A stretch of 64,000 nt of DNA from Rhizobacter sp. Root404. Lineage in GTDB: Bacteria; Pseudomonadota; Gammaproteobacteria; Burkholderiales; Burkholderiaceae_C. The notes beneath the pieces were generated by a model. It was not told where the DNA came from, ran no database searches, and saw only the letters and a program-made list of their open reading frames with translations. Of the stretch, positions 9,448 to 17,360 are shown one piece after another. The DNA lies in NCBI RefSeq assembly GCF_001425865.1, contig NZ_LMDS01000005.1, positions 310,001 through 374,000 on the forward strand, in the 5' to 3' direction. The translations under genes were made by a program, and so were the position numbers. How positions within the stretch are numbered: the first letter of the stretch is position 1; each line of letters starts with the position of its first letter.

Positions 9448-10902
9448 ATGCGGCGAATCACTCTCGCAGCAGCGGCTTCCTTTTGCCTGTTGCTCCCCCC
9501 CCTGATTGCACACGCCGGAACCGGCGGTAAGACGTTCACCTTCTCGACGACGCCGGTCGACTGCAGCAAATCGACCACCACCACCAGCCCGTTCGGGCGC
9601 TGTGCCGCCGGAACGCGTGCGCCCGCGGTCGTCGTGAAAGCCACCGCGCCCAAGCCCGCCGCCAGCGCCGCCGCGGTGTCGGCCAAGCCGGCAACGCCGG
9701 TCACGACGGCCCCGGCCCCGACCGCCGGCTACGTCAAGTGCGCCGAGTTCGGTCAGCTCTGCAAGGTCACCGAGCCGAGCGTCGTGATCTGGGGGAACGG
9801 CACCAAGTTCACCAGCGGCAAGGTCGTCGACAAGAGCGTCTGGTGCAACGGATCGCTCGGCGCGGACTGGCCAGACAACCGCGCCACCTCCTGCTGGACC
9901 AAGCCTGCCGGGGTCGCGAAGGACACGTCCGGTTCCACGATGCTGGCTTCCGCCCTGTCCATCGTCTATTCGGCCCTGCCGACCGGCAGCCCGGGCAGCG
10001 GGTTGTTCCAGGTGATGCCCACCACGGAGCGCCCCGCGGACAGCGACCTGGGTGCATTCCGGACGTCATGCAACTTCGCGAAGATGGCGCGCATCGATCC
10101 GATCGTGTTCCCGGGCACGGTGGGCCAGTCGCACCTGCACACCTTCTTCGGCAACACCGCCGTTAGCGAGAACTCGACGACCGATTCGCTGCTGGCCTTC
10201 GGCAACAGCACCTGCCGCGGCGGCATCGCCAACCGCTCGGCGTACTGGGTGCCGACGATGATCGACACCGCCACCGGCAAGCCGGTCGCGCCTGACGAGA
10301 TCAACGTCTACTACAAGGCCGGCGTGTTCACCGGCGACAAGCTCAGCCGCGGCATCCCGCAGGGCCTGCGGATGGTGGCCGGTAACCCCGCTGCGACGGC
10401 GCCGCGCACGGACACCGACGTGTTCGCCTACCGCTTCAAGTGCATCGGCGGTCCGCTCGGCGAGAACGACAAGTACGGCAGCGCGATCCCGAACTGCGAC
10501 CTGGGCGCGTCCGTGTGGCAGGAGATCTTTTTCCCGCAGTGCTGGGACGGCGTCAACCTCGACAGCCCGGACCACAAGAGCCACATGAGCTATCCGGTGG
10601 CCGTGCCCGATCCCTCCAGCACCCGGGGCTGGCAGATGCTGGCCTGTCCGGCCTCGCACCCGGTGATCCTGCCGGAGATCTCGTTCAACGTCGTCTACAC
10701 CGCGAAGACCAGGGATGCGGCGCTCAAGTGGCGGCTGGCCAGCGACAACTACGACCCGGCCAAGCCGGGTGGCTACTCGTCGCATGGCGACTGGTTCAAC
10801 GGCTGGCGTCACGATGTCAGCGAAGCGTGGTTCCAGAACTGCCTGGTGGCCAAGAAGGACTGCCACTCGCACCTGCTGGGCGATGGTCGGATGATCTACT
10901 GA
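9448..10902 (+). CDS. Secreted DUF1996-domain protein
   Basis: Function unknown. The 484-residue product has a clear signal peptide (MRRITLAAAASFCLLLPPL, cleaved near HAGTGG). A low-complexity Thr/Ala/Pro linker follows, and then, from about residue 205, the DUF1996 domain. Family features visible are FPGTVGQSHLHTFFGN, the WQEIFFPQCWDG block, a conserved PEISFNV segment, HGDWFNGW and the C-terminal DCHSHL. His/Asp/Cys-rich motifs suggest metal or ligand binding, but no reaction is established. The domain is best known from fungi and actinobacteria. The start is set by the signal peptide; no Shine-Dalgarno precedes it, and a GTG 99 bases upstream stays in frame. It sits directly downstream of a tRNA gene, a common integration position, but no att repeats or integrase are seen. 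Confidence 0.85.
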   Translation: MRRITLAAAASFCLLLPPLIAHAGTGGKTFTFSTTPVDCSKSTTTTSPFGRCAAGTRAPAVVVKATAPKPAASAAAVSAKPATPVTTAPAPTAGYVKCAEFGQLCKVTEPSVVIWGNGTKFTSGKVVDKSVWCNGSLGADWPDNRATSCWTKPAGVAKDTSGSTMLASALSIVYSALPTGSPGSGLFQVMPTTERPADSDLGAFRTSCNFAKMARIDPIVFPGTVGQSHLHTFFGNTAVSENSTTDSLLAFGNSTCRGGIANRSAYWVPTMIDTATGKPVAPDEINVYYKAGVFTGDKLSRGIPQGLRMVAGNPAATAPRTDTDVFAYRFKCIGGPLGENDKYGSAIPNCDLGASVWQEIFFPQCWDGVNLDSPDHKSHMSYPVAVPDPSSTRGWQMLACPASHPVILPEISFNVVYTAKTRDAALKWRLASDNYDPAKPGGYSSHGDWFNGWRHDVSEAWFQNCLVAKKDCHSHLLGDGRMIY

Positions 10903-10942
10903 TCGTCACGCCGCCGGCTGCGCGCCGCGGTATTCTGTCGCG

Positions 10943-11866
10943 ATGACTGAAACCGAACCCGGCGGCGGCCGCGACCTGACGATCGCCACCCAGCTGGATC
11001 TGCCGGCGCAGGCGCTTCAGGCCTCGGGCTTCGGCCCGTTCGCGGTGCTGCGTTGCGATGGCCATGACGCCGTGCTCGCACGGCTCGCGGAGGCGACCTG
11101 CGACGCGCTGGTGCTGACCGACGACGCGGAGGCGGTCGAGATCGCCGCCGAGGTGGGTCGCGAGATCGCGATCGTCGTGGTCGTGCCCGACCTGGCGCCC
11201 GCCCGCGTGCTCGCCTGGTGGGAGCGCGGCGCGCAGGACGTGCTCACGGCGGCCGAACTCGCCATGCCGTCGCTGCCGCAACGCCTGCGGGCCGCGATCG
11301 AGCGCAAGCGCCTCGAGCGCGACGCGCGCACCGCCTACGCCACCGACCTCGACACCGGCCTGCCGCACCAGCAGCAGCTGATCGAGCACATGAGCCAGCT
11401 GCTCGCGCTGCGCGAGCGCGAGCCCGCACCGATGGCCGTGCTCGCGCTGCGGATCGAAGGCCTCGCGACGGCCGAAGCACGCCACGGTCGCGAGGCGGCG
11501 AACGTGCTGCGCCGCAAGGTCGGCGTGCGTCTGCGTGCCGGTGTGCGCGCGAGCGATGTTGTGGCCTCGCTGGGCGACGACAGCTTCGCGGTGTTGCTCG
11601 GGTCGATCCTGTCGCCGGCCGATGCGGAACGGGTCGGCGCCAAGCTGATGCAGTCGCTGCTGCAGCCGCTGCGCGTGGCCGGCGAGGACCTGAGCGTCGC
11701 GACCGCGCTCGGCATCGGGCAGTACCCGCAGGACGGCGCGCAGCCGGACGCGTTGCTGCGCCGCGCCGTCGGTCTCGCGGCAGCGGCGCAAGCCCAGGGC
11801 CGCGCAGGTTTCTCGAATTTTGGTGCGCCCGGCGCGGCGCCGGTCAGCGCGGCCAACGACGAGTAG
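10943..11866 (+). CDS. Response-regulator-like protein with degenerate GGDEF domain
   Basis: The 307-residue protein has two parts. Residues about 20-125 look like a receiver or pseudo-receiver fold (alternating hydrophobic strands, ending in RAAIERKRLER). Residues about 130-290 are a GGDEF-like domain: DTGLPHQQQLIEHM matches the family opening D-x-L-T-G-L-x-N-R-R. The signature loop reads LGDDSF instead of GGDEF, so diguanylate cyclase activity is probably lost. Upstream of the loop no clear RxxD inhibitory site is visible. It could be a c-di-GMP or nucleotide sensor, or an inactive partner. The TATTCT hexamer at 10931-10936 ends 6 bases before the ATG, suggesting a leaderless message. It is convergent with the agmatinase gene. 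Confidence 0.75.
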   Translation: MTETEPGGGRDLTIATQLDLPAQALQASGFGPFAVLRCDGHDAVLARLAEATCDALVLTDDAEAVEIAAEVGREIAIVVVVPDLAPARVLAWWERGAQDVLTAAELAMPSLPQRLRAAIERKRLERDARTAYATDLDTGLPHQQQLIEHMSQLLALREREPAPMAVLALRIEGLATAEARHGREAANVLRRKVGVRLRAGVRASDVVASLGDDSFAVLLGSILSPADAERVGAKLMQSLLQPLRVAGEDLSVATALGIGQYPQDGAQPDALLRRAVGLAAAAQAQGRAGFSNFGAPGAAPVSAANDE

Positions 11867-11881
11867 GCTGCCGCAGTCGGC

Positions 11882-12832
11882 TCAGCGGCGGCCGACGCCC
11901 GGCAGCACGCACAGCATCTCGTAGAGCAGGTTGGCGCCGAGCAGCGCCGTGTTGCCCGAGGGGTCGTAGGGCGGTGCGACCTCGACCAGGTCGCCGCCGA
12001 CGATGTTCAATCCGCTGCAGCCGCGGATGATCTCCAGGCCCTGCGGAACCGTGAGCCCGCCGATCTCCGGCGTGCCGGTGCCGGCGGCGAACGACGGGTC
12101 GAGCCCGTCGATGTCGAAGGTGATGTAGGTCGGGTGCGTCGGTCCGATGCGCTCGCGTACCTGCGCCATCAACGGCGCCAGCGACTGGTACCAGACCTCG
12201 TGCGCCTGCACGATCGTGAAGCCCTGGCGGCGTGGCCAGTCGAAGTCGTCGGCTGCGTAGCCGGTGCCGCGCAGGCCGATCTGCCAGACCTTGTCGCAGG
12301 CCAGCAGCCCTTCGTCGACCGCGCGGCGAAACGGCGTACCGTGCGCGATCGGTTCACCGAACATCTCGTCGTTGATGTCGGCGTGCGCATCGACATGCAC
12401 CAGCGCGACCGGGCCGTGTCGGGTCGCGAGCGCGCGCAGGATCGGCAGCGCGATCGTGTGGTCGCCGCCCATCGTCAGCGGCTTGCAGCCGGCCGCCAGC
12501 ACGCGCTCGTAGAACGCGGTGATGATCGGCATCGACTTCTCGAGCGAGAAGGTGTTGATCGCCACGTCGCCCAGATCGGCCACCTGCAGCGTGTCGAACG
12601 GCGCGGCGCCGGTCGCCATGTTGTAGGGGCGGATCAGCGCCGACTCGGCGCGGATCTGGCGCGGCCCGAAGCGCGCACCGGCGCGGTTCGAGGTGCCGAT
12701 GTCGAGCGGCACGCCGATGAAGGCCGCGTCGAGCCCGGCCGGCGAGTCGACGAAGGGAAGGCGCATCATCGTCGCGATGCCGCCGAAGCGAGGCATCGCG
12801 TTGCCGGACAGCGGCTGGTTGCGAGTCGTCAT
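11882..12832 (-). CDS. speB: Agmatinase / guanidino-acid ureohydrolase (arginase family)
   Basis: Binuclear-manganese ureohydrolase releasing urea from a guanidino compound, probably agmatine (giving putrescine) or guanidinobutyrate. The 316-residue protein has all metal-ligand motifs: GGDHTIALP, HVDAHADIND and FDIDGLDPSFAAG. The ATG at 12832 (MTTRNQPLSG) fits family length. The frame runs open far upstream, but that stretch is a shadow of the permease genes, not a fusion. It is the last gene of a potA-potD-potB-potC-speB run on the minus strand, 11 bp after potC. That suggests the imported solute is its substrate or a metabolic relative. Confidence 0.92.
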   Translation of the reverse strand: MTTRNQPLSGNAMPRFGGIATMMRLPFVDSPAGLDAAFIGVPLDIGTSNRAGARFGPRQIRAESALIRPYNMATGAAPFDTLQVADLGDVAINTFSLEKSMPIITAFYERVLAAGCKPLTMGGDHTIALPILRALATRHGPVALVHVDAHADINDEMFGEPIAHGTPFRRAVDEGLLACDKVWQIGLRGTGYAADDFDWPRRQGFTIVQAHEVWYQSLAPLMAQVRERIGPTHPTYITFDIDGLDPSFAAGTGTPEIGGLTVPQGLEIIRGCSGLNIVGGDLVEVAPPYDPSGNTALLGANLLYEMLCVLPGVGRR

Positions 12833-12843
12833 CGCGGCGGTTT

Positions 12844-13671
12844 TCAGCGGCGCCGGCCGCGCAGCCATTCGAGCGCGAGCAGCAGGCTGGTGGTGAAGAT
12901 GATCAGCAGCGTGGCCACTGCCGCGATCGTCGGCGAGATGTTCTCGCGGATGCCGTTGAACATCTGGCGCGGCAACGTCAGCTGCTCGGGGCCGGCCAGG
13001 AACAGCACGACGACGACCTCGTCGAACGAGGTCGCGAAGGCGAACAACGCGCCCGAAACGACGCCCGGCGCGATCACCGGCAGCGTGATGCGGAAGAAGG
13101 TGCGCAGCGGGCTCTCGCCCAGGCTGAGGCTCGCGCGCACCAGGTTCTGGTTGAAGCCCTGCAGCGTCGCCAGCACGGTGGTCAGCACGAACGGCGCGCC
13201 CAGCGCCGCGTGCACGATGATCAGCGAGACGTAGCTGTCGGCCATGCCCAGCGGGGCGAAGAACAGGTAGGTACTGACGCCGACGACGACGATCGGCACC
13301 ACCATCGGCGCGATCAGCAGGCTCATCAGCAGGCCCTTGAACGGGAAGTCGGTGCGCGCCAGGCCGACGGCGGCGAGCGTGCCCAGCGCCGTCGCGAGCA
13401 CGGTGGCGGCCGGCGCGATGATGAAGCTGTTCTTCGCCGCACGCGCCCACTCGGCCGACCCGAACAGGTTGTGATACCACTTCAGCGACCACCCCGGAAT
13501 CGGGTAGACGAGGAACGAACTGTCGCTGAACGACAGCGGGATGATCACCAGGATCGGCAGCAACAGGAACACCAATACGCCCACGCACAGTGCGCGCAGC
13601 GCCCACCAGCCGAGCTTGTCCAGCGGCGTCGAATAGGCAGGGAACTGCGGCAGCAACTTGAACGCGCTCAT
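12844..13671 (-). CDS. potC: ABC polyamine-type importer permease (PotC-like)
   Basis: Second inner-membrane permease of a spermidine/putrescine-class ABC importer. The 275-residue protein has six predicted helices and the ATPase-docking EAA loop near ASLSLGESPLRTFFRITLP. The family opening LLPILVIIPLSFSDSSF is present. It starts 3 bp after the stop of the partner permease, so the two are surely co-translated. The C-terminus ends in a basic run (LRGRRR). The substrate class is inferred from PotABCD similarity and the neighbouring ureohydrolase. Confidence 0.92.
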   Translation of the reverse strand: MSAFKLLPQFPAYSTPLDKLGWWALRALCVGVLVFLLLPILVIIPLSFSDSSFLVYPIPGWSLKWYHNLFGSAEWARAAKNSFIIAPAATVLATALGTLAAVGLARTDFPFKGLLMSLLIAPMVVPIVVVGVSTYLFFAPLGMADSYVSLIIVHAALGAPFVLTTVLATLQGFNQNLVRASLSLGESPLRTFFRITLPVIAPGVVSGALFAFATSFDEVVVVLFLAGPEQLTLPRQMFNGIRENISPTIAAVATLLIIFTTSLLLALEWLRGRRR

Positions 13672-13674
13672 GGG

Positions 13675-14943
13675 TCAGCCCAGACTCAGTTCGGCCTTGG
13701 TCACGCGCCGATAGATGGCGTACAGCACCAGCGTGGCGGCCAGCAGCAATGCGCCGAGCGCACAGGCCATGCCCCAGTTGACGGTCACGTTGGTGTACTG
13801 CGCGATGTAATAGCTCAGCATCTGGTCGGTCGGCCCGCCGAGCAGGGCGGGCGTCACGTAGTAGCCGATGCTCAGGATGAACACCAGCAGCGCGCCGGCG
13901 CCGATGCCCGGGTAGGTCTGCGGCACGTAGACCCGGAAGAACGCGGCCAGCGGCGGGCTGCCGAGCGAGACGGCGGCGCGCAGGAAGGTTGGCGGGACGC
14001 TCGTCATCACGCTGTACAGCGGCAGGATCATGAACGGCAGCAGGATGTGCACCATCGAGATGATCACGCCGGTGCGGTTGAACAGCAGCGCGAGCGGCTT
14101 GTCGATCAGGTGCAGGTCGATCAGCGCGTGGTTCACCAGGCCCTCGGACTGCAGCAGCACGATCCAGGCCGCCACGCGCACCAGGATCGAGGTCCAGAAC
14201 GGCACCAGCACCAGGATCATCAGCACGTTCGCCTGGCGCACCGGCAGCGTGCTCAGCCAGTAGGCGAGCGGGTAGCCCAGCAGCAGGCACCACAGCGTGA
14301 CGACCGCGCTGATCTCGAAGGTGCGCAGCAGGATGCCGCCGAACACGCGTTGTTCGGGGTCGACGCGCTCGACCGCGCCTTGCGCGTCGCGCCGCAAGTC
14401 GACCGAAGTCAGCAGGTAATCGGGCGTCCAGCGCGAGCCGTTCTTCGCGATCGCCTGCCAATACTTCGTCTCGCCCCAGCGGGCGTCGAGCGCGAGCAAG
14501 GCGGCCTTGATGTCGGCGGGTGTCGAGGCGGCCGTCGTGCCTTCGAGCGGCAAGGCCTTGAACGTCGTCATGACCAGCGAGCGTGCGCCGGGCGCCTCGC
14601 TGTTGAGCCGGCGCGCGAGCGCGCCGGCGTCGGCGCTGTCGGCGAGCCCGCCGAGATCCTTGGCGATGGCGGCGAACGCTTCGGGCGCAGGCACGTCGGC
14701 GGGCTTCCAGCCCTGCAGTGCCACGACCGTGCGCGGCAGGGCATTGGCGACCTCGGGGTTCTCGATCGCGCGCTTCAGCAGCGCGCCGATCGGGACGAGG
14801 AAGGTCAGCAGCAGGAACAGCAGCAGCGGCAGCGTCAGCGAGAACGCGCGCCACTTGCGGCGCCGTTCGGCACGCGCCAACTGGCCGCGCAGACCGAGCG
14901 GGTCCGCGGGGCCGGGCAGGGGAGCGGTGAGGCTGGCGTCCAT
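13675..14943 (-). CDS. potB: ABC polyamine-type importer permease (PotB-like) with large periplasmic insertion
   Basis: First permease of the importer. At 422 residues it is about 130 longer than typical PotB. TM1 (about residues 33-53) is followed by about 160 hydrophilic residues (near 57-215) rich in Ala, Asp and Lys before the next helix (LRTFEISAVVTLWCLLLGYP). The EAA loop is visible as AAVSLGSPPLAAFFRVYVPQ. Some permeases of the Fe3+/spermidine class have such insertions, which may contact the binding protein. It lies between the potD-like and potC-like genes, with 24 bp and 3 bp gaps. Confidence 0.92.
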   Translation of the reverse strand: MDASLTAPLPGPADPLGLRGQLARAERRRKWRAFSLTLPLLLFLLLTFLVPIGALLKRAIENPEVANALPRTVVALQGWKPADVPAPEAFAAIAKDLGGLADSADAGALARRLNSEAPGARSLVMTTFKALPLEGTTAASTPADIKAALLALDARWGETKYWQAIAKNGSRWTPDYLLTSVDLRRDAQGAVERVDPEQRVFGGILLRTFEISAVVTLWCLLLGYPLAYWLSTLPVRQANVLMILVLVPFWTSILVRVAAWIVLLQSEGLVNHALIDLHLIDKPLALLFNRTGVIISMVHILLPFMILPLYSVMTSVPPTFLRAAVSLGSPPLAAFFRVYVPQTYPGIGAGALLVFILSIGYYVTPALLGGPTDQMLSYYIAQYTNVTVNWGMACALGALLLAATLVLYAIYRRVTKAELSLG

Positions 14944-14967
14944 GCTGCGCGGTTCCCGATCAGCCGA

Positions 14968-15996
14968 TCAGTTCGTCGCCCAGCAGGCGAAGCGCTTCTC
15001 CAGGTCCTCGCCCTGGTCGGCCCAGAACTTCAGGTTGAACTGCAGCGCGTCCTTCGCGTTGGCCGGCGAGGTCGGCAGGTTGCCCAGGACCTTGGCGTCG
15101 AGCTTGGCGAGCGTCTTGTTGTTGGTCGGGCCATAAGCGATGTTCTTCGCATACTCGGCCTGCGCGTCGGGCGTGCTGGCGAAGGCGATGAACTTCAGCG
15201 AGGCATCCTTGTTCGGCGCGCCCTTCGGGATGACCCAGTAGTCCAGGTCGTAGATGCCGCCGGTCCAGCCGATCTTCAGGTTCTTGCCTTCGCGGTTGGC
15301 GGCGTCGATGCGGCCGTTGTAGACGGTGGTCATGGCCACGTCGCCGGCGACCAGGAACTGCGGCGGCTGCGCGCCGGCTTCCCACCACTGGATGCTCGAC
15401 TTCAGCTCGCCCAGCTTCTTGAACGCGCGCTCGGCGCCTTCCTTGGTGGCCAAGGTCTTGTAGACGTCGGCCGGCTTGACGCCGTCGGCCATCAGCGCGA
15501 ACTCGAGGTTGTAGCGCGCGCCCTTGCGCATGCCGCGTTTGCCGGGGAATTTTTTGGTGTCCCAGAAATCGGCCCAGGTCTTGGGGCCGTCCTTCAGCTT
15601 GTCGCCGTTGTAGGCCATCACGGTCGACCAGACGAAGATGCCGACGCCGCATTCGGTCACGGCAGCGGGCAGGAAGTCGGCCTTGGGCGCGATCTTGCTG
15701 TAGTCGAGCTTCTCGAACAGGCCTTCGTCGCAGCCGCGCGCCACGTCGGGCGACTCGACCTCGACCACGTCCCAGGTGACCTTTTTGGTCTCGACCATCA
15801 CCTTGATCTTGGCCTGCTCGCCGTTGTATTCGACCGGGACGACCTTGATGCCGGTCTTCTCGAACGGCTCGTAGTAGGCCTTCTTCTGCGCGTTGGCATT
15901 CGCGCCGCCGAAGTTGACGACGGTGATCTGCTGTTGTGCCAGCGCCGGCAGCGTGAACGCAGCGGCAAGGGTCAGGGCCAGGGTGCGGATTCTCAT
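14968..15996 (-). CDS. potD: ABC importer periplasmic substrate-binding protein (PotD/PotF-like)
   Basis: Periplasmic receptor of the importer, 342 residues. The signal peptide is MRIRTLALTLAAAFTLPALA. The mature start QQQITVVNFGGAN and later WDVVEVESPD, TWADFWDTKKFPGKRG and the C-terminal CWATN fit the spermidine/putrescine-binding class. ATG 15996 is used because the signal peptide begins there; GGAG lies 11 bases upstream. A longer in-frame start at 16038 would add 14 residues before the signal peptide and is unlikely. It follows the ATPase gene by 56 bp. Confidence 0.92.
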   Translation of the reverse strand: MRIRTLALTLAAAFTLPALAQQQITVVNFGGANANAQKKAYYEPFEKTGIKVVPVEYNGEQAKIKVMVETKKVTWDVVEVESPDVARGCDEGLFEKLDYSKIAPKADFLPAAVTECGVGIFVWSTVMAYNGDKLKDGPKTWADFWDTKKFPGKRGMRKGARYNLEFALMADGVKPADVYKTLATKEGAERAFKKLGELKSSIQWWEAGAQPPQFLVAGDVAMTTVYNGRIDAANREGKNLKIGWTGGIYDLDYWVIPKGAPNKDASLKFIAFASTPDAQAEYAKNIAYGPTNNKTLAKLDAKVLGNLPTSPANAKDALQFNLKFWADQGEDLEKRFACWATN

Positions 15997-16052
15997 GGTG
16001 GCGGTGTCTCCAGGGGAGTGAGGGAACGGTTGCGACAAGGAAGGCGGGAGTG

Positions 16053-17198
16053 TCAGAGATACACCCGGGTCAGCTCATGAGGCAGCTCAAGCCACAGCGC
16101 CTCTCCGGGCTTCGGCACCGCCGCGGACGACAGCGGCAGCTTGACGGTGGCGTCGTCGTGGCCGTCACCGACGTGGCACAGCAGCCGAAGGTGATCGCCG
16201 AAATAGACGATCTGACGGACCTGCGCCTGCAGCACGTTGGCGCGGGCGGACGGCGCCTCGGCATGCGCGACGATGCGCTCCGGCCGGATGCCGGCGACGA
16301 CCTCGGCACCGATCGTGGCCCCATTGACGTTCACGCCGCTGACCACCCGACCATCGGCGAGCGCCATCTCGCAGGCGCCGCCGGCGTGCACCGCGCGCAG
16401 CGTGCCCCGCAGCATCGTGCCGTCGCCGATGAACCCGGCCACGAAACGGTTGGCGGGCGCCTCGTACATGCGGTCGGCCGCGTCGATCTGCTGGATCACG
16501 CCGCTGTTGAACACCGCGACCCGGTCGCTCATCGTCAGCGCCTCGCCCTGGTCGTGGGTCACGAAGACGAAGGTGACGCCTAGCTGGCGGTGCAGCTCCT
16601 TCAGCTCGATCTGCATGTGTTCGCGCAATTGCTTGTCGAGCGCGCCTAGCGGCTCGTCCATCAGCACCAGTTGCGGCTCGAAGACCAGCGCCCGCGCCAG
16701 CGCCACGCGCTGCTGCTGGCCGCCCGAAAGCTGCGCCGGAAAGCGCTCACCCATGCCCTGCAGGCGCACCATCGCCAGCGCCTTCGCCACCTTCACGTCC
16801 TGCTCGGCCTTCGAGACCTTGCGCACCGTGAGCGGATACGCCACGTTCTGTGCCACCGTAAGGTGCGGAAACAGTGCGTAGTTCTGGAACACCATGCCGA
16901 AATTGCGCTTGTGCGGCGGGGTGCGGGTGATCGGCTTGCCATCGAGGAAGATGTCGCCGGCGGTCGGCGATTCGAAGCCCGCCAGCAGCATCAGCGCGGT
17001 GGTCTTGCCGGAACCGGAGGGCCCGAGCATCGTCAGGAACTCGCCGCGCCGGATGTCCAGATCGAGCTGGCGAATCACGAGCTGCACGCCGTCGTAGGTC
17101 TTCTGCACGCCGGCAAACCGGACCAGCGGCTCGGCGCCGGTGGCGCGCAGGGTGGCGGCGGCCGCGTGCGGGGCGTCGAGGACTTGGGCGGTGGACAT
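16053..17198 (-). CDS. potA: ABC polyamine-type importer ATP-binding protein (PotA-like)
   Basis: Cytoplasmic ATPase driving the importer, 381 residues. Walker A is GPSGSGKTTALML, the Q-loop is in FGMVFQNYALFPHLTV, the signature is LSGGQQQRVALARAL, Walker B is LVLMDEPLGALD, and the switch histidine is in FVTHDQGEALTMS. The C-terminal 120 residues form the TOBE-type regulatory domain of the PotA/MalK class. The ATG at 17198 fits; the open frame upstream runs antisense through the MocR gene and is rejected. It is first in the importer/agmatinase operon, divergent from the regulator gene across 162 bp. Confidence 0.94.
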   Translation of the reverse strand: MSTAQVLDAPHAAAATLRATGAEPLVRFAGVQKTYDGVQLVIRQLDLDIRRGEFLTMLGPSGSGKTTALMLLAGFESPTAGDIFLDGKPITRTPPHKRNFGMVFQNYALFPHLTVAQNVAYPLTVRKVSKAEQDVKVAKALAMVRLQGMGERFPAQLSGGQQQRVALARALVFEPQLVLMDEPLGALDKQLREHMQIELKELHRQLGVTFVFVTHDQGEALTMSDRVAVFNSGVIQQIDAADRMYEAPANRFVAGFIGDGTMLRGTLRAVHAGGACEMALADGRVVSGVNVNGATIGAEVVAGIRPERIVAHAEAPSARANVLQAQVRQIVYFGDHLRLLCHVGDGHDDATVKLPLSSAAVPKPGEALWLELPHELTRVYL

Positions 17199-17227
17199 GG
17201 CGGGTGGCTTTTCCGTTCGGCGAATCA

Positions 17228-17245
17228 CGCACTGTAGGCAGTGCG
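17228..17245. promoter_or_regulatory. Inverted repeat upstream of potA-like operon
   Basis: CGCACTG-TAGG-CAGTGCG is a perfect 7-bp inverted repeat with a 4-bp centre, 30 bp upstream of the potA start. It lies in the divergent promoter region shared with the MocR regulator. It could be an operator or an mRNA leader hairpin. Confidence 0.5.
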
Positions 17246-17258
17246 GCCGCCGACGACC

Positions 17259-17312
17259 ATGTACATCGCGAAATAATGATCGGTGTACTGTGCCGGGCCG
17301 GCGACCTGTACA
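17259..17312. repeat. Three spaced TGTAC repeats, candidate MocR regulator sites
   Basis: TGTAC occurs at 17260, 17284 and 17307, so the spacing is 24 and 23 bp, about two helical turns each. The outer two lie in the palindromes ATGTACAT and TGTACA. MocR-type regulators of other bacteria bind spaced repeats in divergent promoter regions, so these are the best operator candidates for control of the importer operon. Confidence 0.5.
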
Positions 17313-17360
17313 TGAAAGCCCTGATACGGTGCGTCGAGCGGCCACGCCCAGAACAACGCC

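Noticed and set aside
12833..14854. Agmatinase frame that stays open through both permease genes, looking like a 990-residue fusion
   Set aside because: The extra part is an out-of-frame reading of potC and potB. The agmatinase is complete from ATG 12832.
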